A stretch of DNA of 64,000 nucleotides, from contig NZ_JAANIH010000006.1 of the NCBI RefSeq assembly GCF_014529705.1, forward strand, positions 124,001 through 188,000. The letters are read 5' to 3'. The notes under the pieces were generated by a model that saw nothing but the letters and a program-made list of their open reading frames with translations, searched no databases and had not been told where the DNA came from. This DNA comes from Bradyrhizobium campsiandrae. GTDB lineage: Bacteria; Pseudomonadota; Alphaproteobacteria; Rhizobiales; Xanthobacteraceae. This document shows, one piece after another, positions 9,201 to 17,219 of this stretch. How positions within the stretch are numbered: position 1 is the first letter of the stretch; the number at the start of each line of letters is the position of its first letter. Position numbers and translations under genes: made by a program.

Positions 9201-10884
9201 CGGCCAGAAGATCACGGAGGTGCGCAACTACATCGACGGTTCAAGCCTCACGACGACCTACAACAGTTCGGGCGTCGTCACACAGACCGTGGCCAAGGCA
9301 ATCGACGGCACCACCACGACCACCAACCTCAGCGCCGGCGTGCAGACCTCGATCTACGTCACCAGCGCCGACGGCACCAGGGACACCAAGCTGTTCACAT
9401 CAGGCGTGATCGCCAGCGACCTCGTCCAGAAGACCGACGGCTCGTCGACGATGACGGTCTATGCCAGCGGCGTGAAATCCAAGGTTTACGCCACCAACGC
9501 CGATGGCACCCACACCAACACCTTCTACAACATCACCGGCCAAGCCTACACGACCGAGATCCAGAAGACCAAGGCCGATGGCACCATCACCGCGATCACC
9601 GACCTGCACGCGGACGGCACCCTGCAATACAGCAAGGTCGTCAATGCCGACGGCAGCGTCACCACCGACCAGTATGACGGCACCGGTCACAAGACCACCG
9701 AGGTCGTCAACTACGCCGACGGCTCGACGCTGACCTCCACCTACAATACGGCAGGCGCCGTCACGCAGACGGTGGCGAAGGCCGGCGGCGATTCGACGAC
9801 GACCAATTACAGCGACGGCGTCAAGACCTCGGTCTACATCACCCACGCCGACGGCGTGAAGGAATCCGATCTCTACACGTCCGGCCATCTGACCAGCACG
9901 CTGATCCAGAACACCGACGGCTCGTCGTCGACGACGGTCTACAGCAACGACGTCAAGACCGCGACCTACGAGACGCATGCGGACGGCACGCACACCAACA
10001 CGTTCTTCAACATCACCGGCAAGGCCTACACGACCGAGATCCAGCAGAGCAAGGCGGACGGCACGATCACGGCGATCACCGATCTGCACGCCGACGGCAC
10101 CCTGCAGTACAGCAAGGTCGTCAATTCGGACGGCAGCATCACGACGGATCTGTACGACCAGACCGGGCACAAGACCACCGAGGTGCAGAACTACACCGAC
10201 GGGTCGAGCCTGACCTCCTCGTTCGATACGGCCGGCAGCGTGACCCAGACGGTGGCGAAGGCCAGCGGCAATACCACGACCACCAACTACAGCAGCGGGG
10301 TCAAGACTTCGGTCTACATCACCAATGCCGACGGCTCGAAGGATACCCAGACCTATTCGAACGGCAAGATCGCCAGCGACTATGTCCAGAACACCGACGG
10401 CTCGAATTCGACGACGGTCTACACGGACGGCGTCAAGGCGAAGATGTACGTCAACAACGCCGACGGGTCGCACGACAACTTCTACTTCAATGCCACCAAC
10501 ACGGAGCACGACGCCTACAACACCGCCGGAAACCTCGCCTATGTCGACATCCTGAACTCGAACGGAACGCACAACGCCGCGGCGAAGGTCGCAGGCATCT
10601 CGCTTGCCGGCGGTACCGGAAACGACGTCTTTGCGGTGGCTGGCGCCGGATCGACCACGATCTCCTTCAGCGGCGGCAGCGACACGGTCAACGGCTTTCA
10701 CGCGGGATCGGCAACCGGCCACGATACGGTCGCGATCGCCAAGCTGCTGGCGACCGACTACAGCCAGCTCCAGCTCAGCCAGTCCGGCGCCGACACGCTG
10801 GTCCACGTCACCGCGAATGACACCGTTCTGCTGAAGAACGTCGTCGCCGCAAATCTGAGCAGCAACGACTTCTTGTTCGTCTGA
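6271..10884 (+). CDS. Large secreted clan GH-A glycosidase with RHS/YD-like repeats and RTX-type C-terminus
   Basis: Protein of 1537 residues. Residues 1-310 form a clan GH-A barrel: ALEGLNEVNL gives acid/base Glu119, VITETGYTT gives nucleophile Glu220, and YLYELLD then HFGLFYDDGTPK match the smaller glycosidase at 3552-4652. Residues about 315-415 look like the beta-sandwich that follows such barrels. Residues about 425-500 (TGTAAQIVAELADL) resemble a domain common in giant type I-secreted proteins. Residues 520-1440 are Thr/Ser/Gly/Asp-rich repeats of the form ADGT-x-YN-x-G, like RHS/YD repeats. Residues 1445-1537 (GGTGNDVF, GGSDTV, ending NDFLFV) resemble an RTX-like type I secretion C-terminus. 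There is no N-terminal signal peptide, which fits type I export. Cysteine appears absent. It probably acts on or binds the EPS outside the cell. No ABC/HlyD exporter genes are in the window. Confidence 0.78.
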   Translation: MSTTITSSNQAFLASSAFASAIDVNTHLSYALGMYHNLALIEDYLKYLGVSTLRDVLTNIPAAQPVLDGLANDGYKFDLGVSSSIPATGAAGLQQYIAALDAFQAAHPGSVIALEGLNEVNLQAFSYNGSSSISAAAQFQQALYSAIKADASLAKLPVYNLTLGYDDPADFAKLGNLGASSDYANSHAYVSTGTTPAAALASALNLASSVSPGDPTVITETGYTTLSTTPYLGVNESVQAKSILNTLMDAFKSGVGTTYLYELLDRNSSSSDTDPQSHFGLFYDDGTPKLAATAVHNLTTILNDDGTGSGQPTSPLSYTLSNMPDSGNSMVLGKSNGAYDLVVWAEPKVWDPKTNTEISNPSQTVTVQLDGVHQSIKVYDPTGGTDPIATYTNVSSFTIPVSDHPIIIEIDGVARAPSNPGQTSDVTGTAAQIVAELADLSASTTLQSITLTDTHVLAVASASTMNYIISHYGNALAAIQGGYSFSVTTSTTSWSETKFFNASGTLTGTQTSNFSNGVITSKSLVNVDSSSDTILYAAGVKTQEVIVSANGAKQTINYNSDGSISSETVLGSDKSVTTTVYANGLKSKVYETNADGTHINTFYGITGQAYATQIQTLKADGTITSITNLHADGTTQYTKVVNADGSTTTDLYNSAGQKTSEVRNYTDGSSLTTTYNTSGAVTQTVAKGAGGASTTTNYLAGVQTSIYITSADGTKEAKLFTSGVISSDTIQKTDGSSTVTLYVNGAKSKVYVTNTDGTHTNTFYNITGQAYTTQIQTTKADGTVTAITQLHADGTTQYTKVLNADGGTTTGFYNSAGQKISVVQNYADGSSLTTTYNTSGVATQTVSKSANGTATTTNLNAGVPTSIYIAAADGSKETKLFAAGVITSDLVQKTDGSSTMTVYANGVKSKVYVTNADGTHTNTFYNITGQPYTTQIQTTKADGTVTAFTNLHADGTTQYTKITNADGSTTTGLYNTAGQKITEVRNYIDGSSLTTTYNSSGVVTQTVAKAIDGTTTTTNLSAGVQTSIYVTSADGTRDTKLFTSGVIASDLVQKTDGSSTMTVYASGVKSKVYATNADGTHTNTFYNITGQAYTTEIQKTKADGTITAITDLHADGTLQYSKVVNADGSVTTDQYDGTGHKTTEVVNYADGSTLTSTYNTAGAVTQTVAKAGGDSTTTNYSDGVKTSVYITHADGVKESDLYTSGHLTSTLIQNTDGSSSTTVYSNDVKTATYETHADGTHTNTFFNITGKAYTTEIQQSKADGTITAITDLHADGTLQYSKVVNSDGSITTDLYDQTGHKTTEVQNYTDGSSLTSSFDTAGSVTQTVAKASGNTTTTNYSSGVKTSVYITNADGSKDTQTYSNGKIASDYVQNTDGSNSTTVYTDGVKAKMYVNNADGSHDNFYFNATNTEHDAYNTAGNLAYVDILNSNGTHNAAAKVAGISLAGGTGNDVFAVAGAGSTTISFSGGSDTVNGFHAGSATGHDTVAIAKLLATDYSQLQLSQSGADTLVHVTANDTVLLKNVVAANLSSNDFLFV
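8068..10476 (+). repeat. Five in-frame tandem repeats of about 483 bases (160-161 codons)
   Basis: The same codon (AAC in the segment HTNTFYNITGQ) recurs at 8068, 8551, 9034, 9517 and 9997, with a degenerate sixth at 10477, giving spacings of 483, 483, 483, 480 and 480 bases. Each unit holds about eight shorter ADGT/YN-type subrepeats of 16-22 residues. All spacings are multiples of three, so the frame is kept. The inner units are the most alike, suggesting growth by unequal recombination. Confidence 0.85.
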
Positions 10885-10888
10885 TCAG

Positions 10889-10939
10889 GCCCGGGGGCGC
10901 GTGCGGCGCGGTTCCACCTCACCGCACGCAACCCCGGGC
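10889..10939 (+). terminator. GC-rich hairpin after the large glycosidase gene
   Basis: GCCCGGGG at 10889-10896 pairs with CCCCGGGC at 10932-10939, and CGTGCGG at 10900-10906 pairs with CCGCACG at 10922-10928. It begins 4 bases after the stop codon. No strong T-run follows. Confidence 0.5.
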
Positions 10940-11064
10940 ATGAGCTGGGCCTCGCCTGCTCGCCACCACCTCGCCTCATCGACCATCATCGCGCCGCAAA
11001 ATCAGGGTTAGACGGCAGCCCTGATGCGCTCGACATTGCGAGCTGACGCGGCATTGAGGCGACA

Positions 11065-12165
11065 TTGACGGATATTGAGGGTGCACGTTCGCCCAAGGGC
11101 GGGATCGTCCCGGGAATTCAGTATCTGCGCGGTTTTGCCGCCATTCTGGTGGTGATCTGGCACGTCAACTGGCTGGTCAGCCTGCCGCCGTCTTACGGGA
11201 TTAGCCCGTTCGCGCTCGCTGAAACCGGCCTCTTCGGCGTCGCCATCTTCTTCGTCATCAGCGGCTTCATCATCACGATTGTTTCATTCGGCCCGATCCG
11301 CGCCACGCGCACGGAATTCTTCGTCCGGCGCTTCGTGCGCATCATTCCCTTCATGTGGGTATGCGTGATCGGATACAACCTGCTGTCCATGGCCGGGACC
11401 GCAAGGATCGATCTGCTGCCGGGACTACGCGCCATGGCGTTGTGGCCGATCGGCGAGCTGCGCCCCCACGTGGTCTGGACGCTCAGGCTCGATTTCATTT
11501 CCTCCACCTTGCTCGCTCTCACCATGTGGCGGCCGGGCCCTCTTGCATATTTGCTGGCGGCCTGGTTCGTCGCGCCGCCGGCGTGGTTCGCGGCGTCCCG
11601 CCTGCTTGCGTGGCCGGAGCTGCTGCAGCCCGAAAGTTCCAGCCTCGCGCTCGCAACCGTGGTCGGTTACGGCAACATCATGATGCCCAACCTGCAGTTC
11701 GGCATGGGCTTCGTGCTGGGCCTGCTGTGGCTGAAGGCGCACCCCATCGTGCAGAACCGCTTCCCGGCGGCATTCCTGCTCACACTTGCAGCGACCATCC
11801 TGGCAACTGCCCTTGTCGGGGCCACGCTGTCTGAAGACAATGGCCTTCGGGCGCTGTGGTGGACCTTGTTCGCGACATTAGTGGTCTGGCTCGGCATCGT
11901 CTCGACCGAGGCGCCAGGACCGTGGCATTCCCTCGGCATGCTGCTCGGCAACGCCTCCTATTCCATCTATCTCACCCACGCAGCGACCGCTGTCGTGCTG
12001 ATTCAGATATCCGCGCGGCTTCACAATCCACTGCCGTCCGCGCTGTTCGTCATGATGTCGGTGATCGTGTCGATCCTCGCCGGAATCCTGATCCATTGGT
12101 ATATCGAGCAGCCGCTCATCGCCTGGTGCCGCAGGCTCGGACGCCGCCGCTCGGTCGTCGCCTAG
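11065..12165 (+). CDS. Acyltransferase-3 family membrane protein (OafA-like)
   Basis: About 366 residues with roughly ten transmembrane helices. The N-terminal signature YLRGFAAILVVIWHVNW holds the conserved catalytic-region His of acyltransferase-3 enzymes, FFVISGFIIT follows in helix 2-3, and FFVRRFVRIIP carries the conserved Arg pair. These inner-membrane proteins move acetyl or other acyl groups onto surface sugars. The TTG start at 11065 is preceded by GAGG with 6 bases of spacing. It is the first of five such genes within 7.4 kb, and faces the same way as the next. Confidence 0.82.
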   Translation: MTDIEGARSPKGGIVPGIQYLRGFAAILVVIWHVNWLVSLPPSYGISPFALAETGLFGVAIFFVISGFIITIVSFGPIRATRTEFFVRRFVRIIPFMWVCVIGYNLLSMAGTARIDLLPGLRAMALWPIGELRPHVVWTLRLDFISSTLLALTMWRPGPLAYLLAAWFVAPPAWFAASRLLAWPELLQPESSSLALATVVGYGNIMMPNLQFGMGFVLGLLWLKAHPIVQNRFPAAFLLTLAATILATALVGATLSEDNGLRALWWTLFATLVVWLGIVSTEAPGPWHSLGMLLGNASYSIYLTHAATAVVLIQISARLHNPLPSALFVMMSVIVSILAGILIHWYIEQPLIAWCRRLGRRRSVVA

Positions 12166-12254
12166 CGCCGAGCTGTCGGGCGGCCATGAATTGGCTTCAA
12201 CTTCGTGGCATCGGCTGATGCCGGCAAAACTGCGCGCATGAAAGGCTGACGAGA

Positions 12255-13601
12255 ATGTCGCAACCGGATCGGGACCCAGAGCTCGCAGCCGTTTCGTTGC
12301 CGGGCGCCCTCGGTCGCGTGCGTCCCTCCGCTCCGTCTCGTCTCCGGCGGCTGCCCGACACCATCCAGTCGAGCCTGGCGCGGCAGGACACCGCGGAAAG
12401 CATTCTCGCCAGGAACGGGGGTCTCGGGCCGGGCTTCAACATGATGCGGCACATGCTGTCGCTGATCATCCTGTCGCATCATTGTCGTGTCGCGGTTGCC
12501 GGCCTGTTCGCCGGCGCAGCCTTCGTCAAGAAGCTGGATGAACCAGGAATGGCCGTCTATGTCCTCAAGGATCCCGGCGCGGCCGCCTTCGACAAGATGG
12601 GAGGACTGACCGCGCTGTCGTTCAGCCACCTCCATGCATCCGAGATCATCCAGGAATTGCTGCGGCCCGGACTGATCGCCCTCGTCGGCATGTTCTTTGC
12701 GCTCAGCGGCTTCCTGGTCACCGGCAGCGCCATCAAGAACCCGGATCTCAAGACCTTCTTCATCAACCGCGTGCTGCGGATCGTCCCGGCGCTCAGCGTC
12801 GAGGTGACGCTCTGTGCGCTGCTGGTCGGGCCGCTGCTGACGCAACTGCCGCTGTCGCAATATTTGTCCGAGTACCAGTTCTACCGCTATTTCGGCAACA
12901 TCGTCGGCCACGTCACGTTCGAGCTGCCGGGCCTGTTCCTGCACAATCCCTGGCCGGAGATGGTCAATGCCAATCTCTGGACCCTGCCCTGGGAGCTGTG
13001 GTGCTACGTCTTCGCCTTCGCGCTTCTGCTTGCGCGCATGATCTCGGGTGAGGCGCGAAAGGTCCGCTGGATCACGTTCCTGGTGGGCGCGGCGCTCCTT
13101 GCCGAGCTCGTCGCTTACTGCATCGATCCCGGCACCTTCAACGTCCGGTCCGATTCGACGCGGCTCGCCGGTTGGTACCTCGTCTACATGTTCTTCTTCG
13201 GCATGGTGTTCCGCCTCAACGCGAAATACGTGCCGATCCACTGGATGCTCTTTGTGGCATCGGCCCTCTGCTACGCGGGCATCATGTGGCTCAACGTATT
13301 GCTGCCGCTTGCCGGACTCTTCCTGACCTATTGCACGGTCTATATCGGCATGCAGAGCTTCAAGGCATTCGATCGCCTGTTCAGCCAGGATCTTTCCTAC
13401 GGCATCTATCTCTACGGCTTCCCGATCACGCAGGCGACGATCGACATCTTCCAGCGTGTCCTTGGGCCCGATCACCACCTTTCGCTGGCGGTGATCCTCC
13501 CGATCGTCGTGGTGCTGACGCTGGGCTTCGCGGCCTTCTCGTGGAACGTCATCGAAAAACCGGCGCTTCGGCTGCGCCGGTTCTACCAGAGACCCGCCTG
13601 A
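12255..13601 (+). CDS. Acyltransferase-3 family membrane protein with extended N-terminus
   Basis: About 448 residues, longer than its neighbours because of a hydrophilic N-terminal stretch of roughly 60 residues before the core. The core starts at MMRHMLSLIILSHHC, where the usual LRGxAA motif is replaced by MRHMLSL while the His is kept. GMFFALSGFLVTGS and FFINRVLRIVP follow, as in the acyltransferase-3 family, and then about ten helices. NLWTLPWELWCYVFAF is a motif of the OafA-type subgroup. It probably decorates EPS or lipid-linked units. It runs towards the minus-strand operon that ends at 13636. Confidence 0.78.
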   Translation: MSQPDRDPELAAVSLPGALGRVRPSAPSRLRRLPDTIQSSLARQDTAESILARNGGLGPGFNMMRHMLSLIILSHHCRVAVAGLFAGAAFVKKLDEPGMAVYVLKDPGAAAFDKMGGLTALSFSHLHASEIIQELLRPGLIALVGMFFALSGFLVTGSAIKNPDLKTFFINRVLRIVPALSVEVTLCALLVGPLLTQLPLSQYLSEYQFYRYFGNIVGHVTFELPGLFLHNPWPEMVNANLWTLPWELWCYVFAFALLLARMISGEARKVRWITFLVGAALLAELVAYCIDPGTFNVRSDSTRLAGWYLVYMFFFGMVFRLNAKYVPIHWMLFVASALCYAGIMWLNVLLPLAGLFLTYCTVYIGMQSFKAFDRLFSQDLSYGIYLYGFPITQATIDIFQRVLGPDHHLSLAVILPIVVVLTLGFAAFSWNVIEKPALRLRRFYQRPA

Positions 13602-13635
13602 CGCAAGCGGGCATGCCCGGCGTGAGGAACCGAGA

Positions 13636-14730
13636 TCAGGCAGGACTGCGCGCCGCCCTCTTTCCGAACAAGGCGTTGCGGAACACGCTGTCAATCAGGC
13701 GGCGGAACCGCACCTCGATCAGCTCATAGCTCATGGCGCTCGCGATCAGCACCAGGACGGTCCCGATGATCACGAAGCCCGACCACAACAGCCATCGATC
13801 GTAGCCGCGCTCAACCAGCTTCAGACCCATCATCTGCAGTGGAAACAGCATGAACGGGTGGACCAGGTAGAAGCTGTAGCTGATCTTGCCGAGATATTGC
13901 AGCGGCGACGCCTTCAGGATGGTCGAGACGCCGGACCCGGGCGCAAGCACCATTCCGAACAGGAGGAAGCCCGGAATCAGGCTGACAAAGGGGTGGAAGA
14001 GATCGAGCGCCGCATACATCGCGGCAAAGCAGATCAGGCCCGCAGCCAGGCCCAAGGGACCGGAGGCGGGAATGCGGATGTTGGTGGCGCTGAAGAGCAT
14101 GCCGATGCCGAAGAAGGCCGCGATCGGCCAATAGAACAGCGCAATCGCAGCCACCACCATCATGGGCGCCGCCAGCCACCAGTTCTTGAGCTGGACGACC
14201 GCACAGAAGGTCAGCGCGAACCAGATGTAGAACGCCCATTCATAGGTCAGGGTCCAGGCGTTCTGCTGGGCGATCGGCAAGCCCAGCGCGTTCTGCAGGA
14301 AGAACAGGTTGGCGATGAAAATCTCAAGATAGCCCGCAAGATCCAGACCGCGGAAGAACTTATACCCGACGAACGGCCCGACCAGGAACAGCGTCAGGTG
14401 CAAAATGACGAAGAGCGGCATGATGCGCAGAACACGATCGTAGATGAATTTCGCGATCGACGCATGCCGCACCAGGCTCGCCGGAATCAGGAAGCCGCTG
14501 ATCATGAAGAACAGCTCGACCCCGTGCCCGCCGGAATTGAGCACGGCCTGAAGCCATGGCCAGATCGGCGGCAGGAAGCCCGCGCCTGGGACATCGGGCA
14601 TGCCCCCCTTGGGCATGTCGCGAAAGTGACAGATCAGGACCGTGAGCGCGGCAATTCCGCGCAATCCCTGAATGGAAGGGACGAACGCGCCGCCCGATTC
14701 CGCATAGGATTTTTCGCTGTGGCTGCTCAT
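13636..14730 (-). CDS. Acyltransferase-3 family membrane protein
   Basis: About 364 residues. IQGLRGIAALTVLICHF, ELFFMISGFLIPAS and KFIYDRVLRIMP give the standard acyltransferase-3 signatures, with about ten transmembrane segments. The ATG at 14728-14730 overlaps the TGA stop of the upstream gene by 4 bases (ATGA), so translation is likely coupled. It is the last gene of a minus-strand operon: acyltransferase, Wzy-like, acyltransferase, acyltransferase. The substrate is inferred to be the EPS repeat unit. Confidence 0.82.
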   Translation of the reverse strand: MSSHSEKSYAESGGAFVPSIQGLRGIAALTVLICHFRDMPKGGMPDVPGAGFLPPIWPWLQAVLNSGGHGVELFFMISGFLIPASLVRHASIAKFIYDRVLRIMPLFVILHLTLFLVGPFVGYKFFRGLDLAGYLEIFIANLFFLQNALGLPIAQQNAWTLTYEWAFYIWFALTFCAVVQLKNWWLAAPMMVVAAIALFYWPIAAFFGIGMLFSATNIRIPASGPLGLAAGLICFAAMYAALDLFHPFVSLIPGFLLFGMVLAPGSGVSTILKASPLQYLGKISYSFYLVHPFMLFPLQMMGLKLVERGYDRWLLWSGFVIIGTVLVLIASAMSYELIEVRFRRLIDSVFRNALFGKRAARSPA

Positions 14731-15830
14731 TCGGCCCCCTGTCCCCGCAACGACGGCTGAAGTGTGACCGCACGAAGCGCCTGCGAACGAAACCGGAGAC
14801 CAAAGGCTATCATCGGCTTCTCCACGGTGAGATAATTCAGCCAGCTGACCAAGATCGACACGCAGGCAACTCCGATCACAAAGACAGACCATTGCAGCGG
14901 GCTCTGCCCCGTTCCGAAAAAATGAACGACCACCACCAGCGCGTAGGGGCCCATCAGGTAGACCGAATAGCTGATGCGGCCGACGAACGACAGCACACCC
15001 ACCGCGCCTCGCTCGCCTAGTCCGGCAAAGGCCACGAACACGATGGCAGCCGCGATATAGGCGGCCCCCATGCCGTAAGCACAGAAGAAATTGTCCTGGT
15101 AGTCCACGCCATAGCGCCGATAGGCGCAAACGGCCGCATAGAGCACGTAAAGCAGCGTGCAGATCGCGACATGACGCCACTGCAGGCGTTCGCCGATCAC
15201 GGCATCGCGCACCACCTTGCCGAGGAACATCGCCGTCAGATCCAGCATGAGCTCCAGCAGCCCCCAGAAGAGATGCGCCTTGACGAACGGAGCCGCCACG
15301 ATCGCAGTCAGAGAGGCCGCCACGACGATGCAAATCGCGGTCCAGCGCGTCCTCAGGAACCCGATCGCAAACAACGCGATGCATGCGACATAGAAGATCA
15401 GCTCAACGGCCAACGTCCAATACCCGATGTTGAGGTTCGGGACGTTCATGAACATCTGCAACATCGTGATGTTGGCAAGGATCTGCGACAGCGGAAATGT
15501 CTTGGCTTCGAACCCCGGCGCGATGAGCAAGACAACGACGATCGACACCCAATAGGCCGGATAGAGCCTGAAAACGCGGCTGATCGCAAAGTCCCGGATC
15601 GGCGCCGAGCTGTCGGGAAAGCTGTTCGGAATCACGAAGCCGCTGACGAAGAAGAACAGCGCGACGCCGAAGCGGCCGAAATTGAAGTATTCGCCGACCG
15701 CATTGTGGAGGATCCGATAGTAATCACCGGCGGACCCGTTCAGCACGATCTGCTCCAGCGCGTGCTGGAGCAGCACCGCGAGGACCGCGATGCCGCGCAA
15801 GGTATCTATGAATGCGAGCCGCCTGTGCAT
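14727..15830 (-). CDS. Acyltransferase-3 family membrane protein
   Basis: About 367 residues. IDTLRGIAVLAVLLQHA, FFFVSGFVIPNSF and ISRVFRLYPAYW match the acyltransferase-3 core, followed by about ten helices. AAGGGCGG lies just upstream of the ATG. It overlaps the next gene by 4 bases and begins 10 bases after the Wzy-like gene, so it belongs to the same transcript. It probably O-acylates a sugar of the surface polysaccharide. Confidence 0.82.
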   Translation of the reverse strand: MHRRLAFIDTLRGIAVLAVLLQHALEQIVLNGSAGDYYRILHNAVGEYFNFGRFGVALFFFVSGFVIPNSFPDSSAPIRDFAISRVFRLYPAYWVSIVVVLLIAPGFEAKTFPLSQILANITMLQMFMNVPNLNIGYWTLAVELIFYVACIALFAIGFLRTRWTAICIVVAASLTAIVAAPFVKAHLFWGLLELMLDLTAMFLGKVVRDAVIGERLQWRHVAICTLLYVLYAAVCAYRRYGVDYQDNFFCAYGMGAAYIAAAIVFVAFAGLGERGAVGVLSFVGRISYSVYLMGPYALVVVVHFFGTGQSPLQWSVFVIGVACVSILVSWLNYLTVEKPMIAFGLRFRSQALRAVTLQPSLRGQGAE

Positions 15831-15840
15831 CGCCCGCCCT

Positions 15841-17211
15841 TCAACCCGACTCGTTCAATCGAGGCGTGGCTCCGGCCATTGCCGGCACGCCCTGGGCGGC
15901 CGCGCTCGGATGCAGCGCATAGCCTCGTTTCGTCCTTCCGCCCTGGAAGACGAAGGAAGCGCGCCTGGAGAACACGTCGCTGAAGATGAACGACATCAGC
16001 AACAGCCCCGACGCCGGCCCATAATCAGCCACCGTGATGCTGAAGATATTCAGCACGAATATAAGCGACAATTTGTAAATGTCGGTCGTCAGCAGGGTTG
16101 CTCGGATGACAAAAAACATGAAGGCGACGAAAGGCAGACCAAACATCAGAAAGGTGACGAGATAGAAATTATCGACCGGTACCCAGTAGGACGTCAGGTT
16201 TGAAAACTGATTCATGGGATAGTTGAAGCAGCCCACGCCGCACCCGGTGATATAGCCGATCGGCATCAACTGAGACATGAAGACGAACGGCTTCTGCCAG
16301 CTGTTGTTGATCCGGTCGACCAGGCTGAAGAGAAGAGCTTTTTGACCGACCGACGTCCCGCCGAACACCAGGATCAGGAAGATGGGAACCAGGATCGTGG
16401 CATAGGACCATGCCGCCAACATCCTCAAGGTCGGGAAACGCATTCTTTCAGGCATTGCGCGGACGACGAGCAAGGCGAGGAGATACATGGCGAGAACGCC
16501 CATGGTCGTCTTGCTCGTTGTCAGCTTCAACGCATAGAGAGCGACCCCGCCGCAAACGAGACACCACCACACGTTCTTTCGTATCGACGTCATGACGAAG
16601 CCGACCAGAATGAAGAGGCTGACGACGGTGCTATCCTCGCAGAAGCCGGAGAGTCGCTGCTCGGAGCCTGCCCACCACAGCCGCCCGGCCTGCCGCTTCA
16701 CGCCGAACGCCTCATAGGTGTAATTGAGCCACGGCGCCTTCCAATACGCCGACAGCACGACGCCGAAGATCGATGCGTAGAAGAGTACCGACATCAGCAG
16801 CAGCAGCTTCTTGTAGGCAGCCGTGTTCGAATCGCAAAAGCTGAAGCCGATGAAAACCGGCAGGATCATCTTGAAAGACGAGGCGAGCGCCGTGGAGTTG
16901 CCGAGAAAGAGATAGCCGATCCCGAGCGACAGGAAGATCCACACCAGCACGACCAGGGCGATGATGCTCCGGTTCTGGATGATGCAGCGGTAAATGAACA
17001 GGAAGAGACAGATGAATCCGAAGCCATCCGGTATGAACCAGATCGGGCTCAGATGCGCGATGTAGAGATAGTATCGCGCGGCGGCCGAGAAATCATCGCG
17101 CAGGAAATATGTGGCCATGGCAACGGCCTCGAGGCTGAACGCCCCCCACATCAGCAGCGGGAACCGCAATATCGGCATCGTCCGGCGTAGCGCGAGCGTT
17201 GTCGTCGTCAT
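15841..17211 (-). CDS. Wzy-like polysaccharide polymerase (polytopic membrane protein)
   Basis: About 456 residues with about twelve hydrophobic segments and a large loop in the second half (residues about 300-350: SWQKPFVFMSQLMPIGY then GCGVGCFNYP and WVPVDNFYL). A big periplasmic loop between late helices with a GxGxG-like stretch is typical of Wzy/O-antigen ligase-type proteins that join repeat units. Sequence identity in this class is very low, so the call rests on topology and position between acyltransferase genes. GAGG precedes the ATG with 6 bases of spacing. It starts 8 bases after the preceding acyltransferase gene in the operon. Confidence 0.68.
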   Translation of the reverse strand: MTTTTLALRRTMPILRFPLLMWGAFSLEAVAMATYFLRDDFSAAARYYLYIAHLSPIWFIPDGFGFICLFLFIYRCIIQNRSIIALVVLVWIFLSLGIGYLFLGNSTALASSFKMILPVFIGFSFCDSNTAAYKKLLLLMSVLFYASIFGVVLSAYWKAPWLNYTYEAFGVKRQAGRLWWAGSEQRLSGFCEDSTVVSLFILVGFVMTSIRKNVWWCLVCGGVALYALKLTTSKTTMGVLAMYLLALLVVRAMPERMRFPTLRMLAAWSYATILVPIFLILVFGGTSVGQKALLFSLVDRINNSWQKPFVFMSQLMPIGYITGCGVGCFNYPMNQFSNLTSYWVPVDNFYLVTFLMFGLPFVAFMFFVIRATLLTTDIYKLSLIFVLNIFSITVADYGPASGLLLMSFIFSDVFSRRASFVFQGGRTKRGYALHPSAAAQGVPAMAGATPRLNESG

Positions 17212-17219
17212 ATCGGTCC

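Noticed and set aside
8068..10476. CRISPR-like spacing of repeats
   Set aside because: Units are 480-483 bases, coding and in frame, with no short direct repeat plus unique spacer pattern.
9400..10806. Minus-strand open frame opposite the glycosidase repeats
   Set aside because: Low-complexity Val/Gly/Arg mirror of the repeats, not a protein.
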